Shown here one piece after another: positions 61,592-64,000 of a stretch of 64,000 bases of DNA. The stretch is from Halobacterium noricense. GTDB lineage: Archaea; Halobacteriota; Halobacteria; Halobacteriales; Halobacteriaceae. The stretch covers positions 1,488,001-1,552,000 of the forward strand of contig NZ_CP089468.1 of NCBI RefSeq assembly GCF_021233435.1. The letters are read 5' to 3'. Position numbers and translations under genes: made by a program. A model generated the notes under the pieces. The model did no database searches. It saw only the letters and a program-made list of their open reading frames with translations, and was not told the origin of the DNA. Position 1 is the stretch's first letter. Every line of letters starts with the position of its first letter.

Positions 61592-61653
61592 CTCGTACAC
61601 GCGAACGCTTCACGCTCCGGGGATGCCGAGAAACGGGGTATCCTTCTGGTTCC

Positions 61654-62808
61654 TTATAACCCGAGAAGCTCCGTCGCTACGGTCGTCTTCTGAATCTCAT
61701 CAGTGCCACCGATTATGGAGAGAATTCGGGCGTCGCGGTAGTACCGTTCGAGAGCATACTCTGTCCGGTATCCCTTGCCGCCATACACTTGCATCGCGTT
61801 TCGAGTGACGAACTCGGCAGCTTCGCTCGCAGTGAACTTTGCCCTCGAGGACGATCGAGTATCGCCGTCGCCCTCCACAATCTGGGTCGCGGAGTCGTAA
61901 ACGAGATGGCGCGCTGACGCGAGCTTCGCGTCCATCTCCGCGACGAGAACCTGAACCGCTTGATACTCACCGACTGCCTGTCCACCTTGTTCACGATCGC
62001 CCGCGTAATCGACGGCGCTCTCGAACGCGGCATCGGCAATACCAGTCCCAATAGCACCCAAACCGGTACGTGCCTTGTCGATGGTGCCCATAGCGATCCG
62101 GAACCCTTCTCCGACGCTCCCGAGGATCGCGTCGTCGTCAATAACAACGTCATCGAAGGTTGAATCTCCAGTGACGTGCCCGTGCATACCGAGGTACTCG
62201 CCGCGCTCGAAGGTGAAGCCGTCTACTTCGTCAGGACTTGGCACGATGAAGACACTGACCCCGTGACCATTCTCGGGCACCGGTCGCTTACGTGCAACGA
62301 CGAGATGAATATCTGCGACGCCGGCATTCGTACCGAACGTCTTCTCGCCGTTAATCCGATAGCCATTCTCCATCGTTTCCGCGACGGTCTCAAGTTCTGT
62401 CGGGGAAGATCCAGCGTTAGGTTCCGTGAGGAGCATCGATGCGACCCGTTCCCCATTTACCATATCCGCGAGAAGCCGCTCACGCTGGGCTTCAGTTCCG
62501 AAGTTCAAGACCGGTAACGCCGCGAAGGTATGTCCCTGAATCGTCTCGGCGACGGCACCACTCTCCGCGGCGATTCGCTCGATAGCAAGACAGTACGCCA
62601 CGAAATCGGAACCGAGACCCCCGTATTCCTCAGGCACAAGGATTCCCAGCAGTCCGCGATCGCCCGCCTCCTCAATCACGTCGCGGGGGAAGTCACCGGT
62701 TTGCTCGATTTCTTCGGCGCGCTCGGCGACAACTTCGGTCGCGAATTTCTCGGCGCGTTCACGGACTGCGCGCTGTTCGGCAGATACGGCCTGCTCGATG
62801 AGTGCCAT
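61654..62808 (-). CDS. Acyl-CoA dehydrogenase
   Basis: A 384-residue FAD-dependent dehydrogenase: GILVPEEYGGLGSDFVAYC, SMLLTEPNAGSSPTEL, GEKTFGTNAGVADIH, RTGLGAIGTGIADAAFE and QVYGGKGYRTEYALERYYRDAR. At the usual catalytic-base position the C-terminal motif reads SIIGGTDEIQ, with Gly in place of Glu, as in long-chain/isovaleryl-type enzymes whose base sits on another helix. So it differs in type from the enzyme at 26065. It is convergent with the paa operon and upstream (on the minus strand) of no other gene of the unit; the MBL gene starts further right in the same direction (72-base gap). Confidence 0.9.
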   Translation of the reverse strand: MALIEQAVSAEQRAVRERAEKFATEVVAERAEEIEQTGDFPRDVIEEAGDRGLLGILVPEEYGGLGSDFVAYCLAIERIAAESGAVAETIQGHTFAALPVLNFGTEAQRERLLADMVNGERVASMLLTEPNAGSSPTELETVAETMENGYRINGEKTFGTNAGVADIHLVVARKRPVPENGHGVSVFIVPSPDEVDGFTFERGEYLGMHGHVTGDSTFDDVVIDDDAILGSVGEGFRIAMGTIDKARTGLGAIGTGIADAAFESAVDYAGDREQGGQAVGEYQAVQVLVAEMDAKLASARHLVYDSATQIVEGDGDTRSSSRAKFTASEAAEFVTRNAMQVYGGKGYRTEYALERYYRDARILSIIGGTDEIQKTTVATELLGL

Positions 62809-62880
62809 GGCTTCAACTCCAGTAGCCTGCCCCTTAGATTTAACGTGCTTCAGTTCACGTCAGCGAGTAGGCGAGGTAGA

Positions 62881-63804
62881 TCACGTCGCTCGGACGTATC
62901 GTACGGGGTGAAGACCGACGCGCTGTACGTCATCATTCGCTTCTGCGTAGGCAAGATGAGCGGCTGCTTCGCCTGCGCCCATCTTCGCGTGGATGCCGGA
63001 TATCTCCCCGAAGCACGCGCAGGCGACGCCCCAGGGCGTTTTCGCTACCTCTTCGTCAAGTGTGGCCACCATCGTTTCGACGCGATCATCGTGGTGTTGG
63101 CGTATCTCGTCGAGTCGACTGGGGATAGCGACACTGATTCCATGCCCTGGCTGAGTCGTCTGGTGTTCTTCGAGGATTGTCTCGAGCTGTTCGAGCGTCT
63201 CGAAGTAGGTGGCTAGAGCGTTGTCTAGCCGGGTGTCACTCCCACCAACGTTAGGAGTGTACGTCGGGAGTACCGCGTCACCTACGAAGCAATAGGTGCC
63301 GTTCGCGATAACGAGGTGCCCCTTCGTGTGGCCAGGTGCCGAATAAACAGTGTAGTCTGCAATTCGGTCCCCCGACGTGTGGGTCACGACAAGATATTCC
63401 GCGGGCATCGGCGACGTTGTATCGTTTTCACGAATCGCCGCCACGACGTCGTCAGGTACTCCCCATTTACGAAGGTGATCGGCGTCCCGGCTAAGCCGCG
63501 TCTCGCGTGCGTTGTCGTAGTCCGCAACGAGTGGTGCATCGTCTTCATGCATGTGTATTTGTGCACCCGCAACATCCGCGAGTCGTGGCGCAAGTCCTGC
63601 GTGGTCGACGTGCCAGTGGGTGACAACAATATGGTCGACATCAGTGATAGAGAACTCAGTAGCTTCGATCCCATCTATGAGTGTGTGCCACGACCCCTCG
63701 GTCGGCGGCCCAGGATCAACGATGAGCCTGGACTCCGGGACGAAATACGTGCTATTCGATCCTTCGGGACTACTGTCGTCGTGACTGATGTGATGTACTG
63801 CCAT
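62881..63804 (-). CDS. Metallo-beta-lactamase-fold hydrolase
   Basis: A 307-residue MBL protein. The HxHxDH motif is in VVTHWHVDHAGL (about 60-71), with further ligands in SAPGHTKGHLVI and CFVGDAVLPTYTPNVGG (Asp near 175). The C-terminal part AKTPWGVACACFGEISGIHAKMGAGEAAAHLAYAE resembles that of the MBL protein at 56402 (FGELHEIHILHGPGEAHVHLEHL), so the two are paralogues. The start overlaps the stop of the upstream gene (ATGA), so both are coupled. A thioesterase or lactonase role is possible. Confidence 0.87.
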   Translation of the reverse strand: MAVHHISHDDSSPEGSNSTYFVPESRLIVDPGPPTEGSWHTLIDGIEATEFSITDVDHIVVTHWHVDHAGLAPRLADVAGAQIHMHEDDAPLVADYDNARETRLSRDADHLRKWGVPDDVVAAIRENDTTSPMPAEYLVVTHTSGDRIADYTVYSAPGHTKGHLVIANGTYCFVGDAVLPTYTPNVGGSDTRLDNALATYFETLEQLETILEEHQTTQPGHGISVAIPSRLDEIRQHHDDRVETMVATLDEEVAKTPWGVACACFGEISGIHAKMGAGEAAAHLAYAEANDDVQRVGLHPVRYVRAT

Positions 63805-64000
63805 CAGCTCTCCGGCTCGTTCTCCGGTCCGTGATCAAAACCCATCTCTTCCCACGTCGTTTCGACGACGCGTCGAAGCTCTTCGGGGTACATATTTTCG
63901 AATGTTACCCGTGGCGCGATGTACTCTGTATCCCACCGCGGATCCCACGTTGCATCCACGTAGAGGTTCGACCCAGTCGCACCATCATCTCGGTAGTAGG
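63804..64000 (-). CDS. C-terminal part of an unrecognised protein (cut by window edge)
   Basis: The last 64 codons of a gene that enters from the right edge. The visible sequence includes NLYVDATWDPRWDTEYIAP and VTFENMYPEELRRVVETTWE and ends DHGPENEPES. I do not recognise the family. Its stop overlaps the start of the MBL gene in an ATGA, so it belongs to the same transcript and probably to the same pathway. The frame is supported by acidic composition and codon use alike its neighbours. Confidence 0.6.
   Translation of the reverse strand, partial: YYRDDGATGSNLYVDATWDPRWDTEYIAPRVTFENMYPEELRRVVETTWEEMGFDHGPENEPES

Overview
The window looks like chromosomal (or large-replicon) DNA of a halophilic archaeon of the class Halobacteria. 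The predicted proteins are strongly acidic, secreted proteins carry twin-arginine plus lipobox N-termini, many genes have TATA-like T-rich boxes about 25-35 bases upstream of the start codon (leaderless transcripts), and the catabolic genes match haloarchaeal pathways. The sequence does not support naming a genus.

Region 1 (1-22985) is a GC-rich, nearly self-contained glucuronoxylan utilisation locus. It encodes a secreted GH10-type xylanase, a GH67 alpha-glucuronidase, a GH3 beta-glycosidase and a dipeptide/oligopeptide-type ABC importer. For the glucuronate side chain there are glucuronate isomerase, mannonate dehydratase and a partial SDR that could be the fructuronate reductase. For xylose there is the full haloarchaeal oxidative route to 2-oxoglutarate (xylose dehydrogenase, xylonate dehydratase, 2-keto-3-deoxyxylonate dehydratase, 2-oxoglutarate semialdehyde dehydrogenase). 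No sugar-specific regulator is in the window.

Region 2 (23094-26064) is a mobile-element junction: a 545-bp non-coding element built from a string of perfect hairpins with an 8-bp target duplication, a broken IS630-type transposase gene, and an IS6-family element that cuts it. Related elements recur at 39174-39709, 42444-43060 (degraded IS6 transposase with the same kind of ends) and 45106-45218 (113-bp miniature copy with a perfect 8-bp target duplication).

Region 3 (26065-64000) is visibly less GC-rich and reads as an acquired aromatic/acyl-CoA catabolic island. It holds two complete branched-chain-amino-acid-type (Liv) ABC importers, an IclR regulator, an extradiol-dioxygenase-like VOC protein, two acyl-CoA dehydrogenases, a 3-hydroxyacyl-CoA dehydrogenase/enoyl-CoA hydratase fusion, a second enoyl-CoA hydratase, an SDR, a MaoC hydratase, two CoA ligases (one of the benzoate/2-aminobenzoate type), a hotdog thioesterase, an amidase, two ACMSD-type amidohydrolases, a maleate-isomerase-like protein, a Rieske ferredoxin, two metallo-beta-lactamase-fold hydrolases and a phenylacetyl-CoA-epoxidase-type multicomponent oxygenase. 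In that oxygenase operon the PaaD maturation factor is split into two genes and the PaaE reductase is replaced, locally, by a lone plant-type ferredoxin. The likely scheme is import of an aromatic acid or amide, CoA activation, ring epoxidation and beta-oxidation-like breakdown; the substrate cannot be told from sequence.

The most unusual signal is the family of hairpin arrays: stems of 7-11 bp with mostly 3-base loops, packed end to end in the mobile elements and present also inside the IS6 transposase region and downstream of the paa operon. Between the two long copies the stems are mostly kept while loops change, one loop is inverted in place and one stem is longer by a matched base pair.
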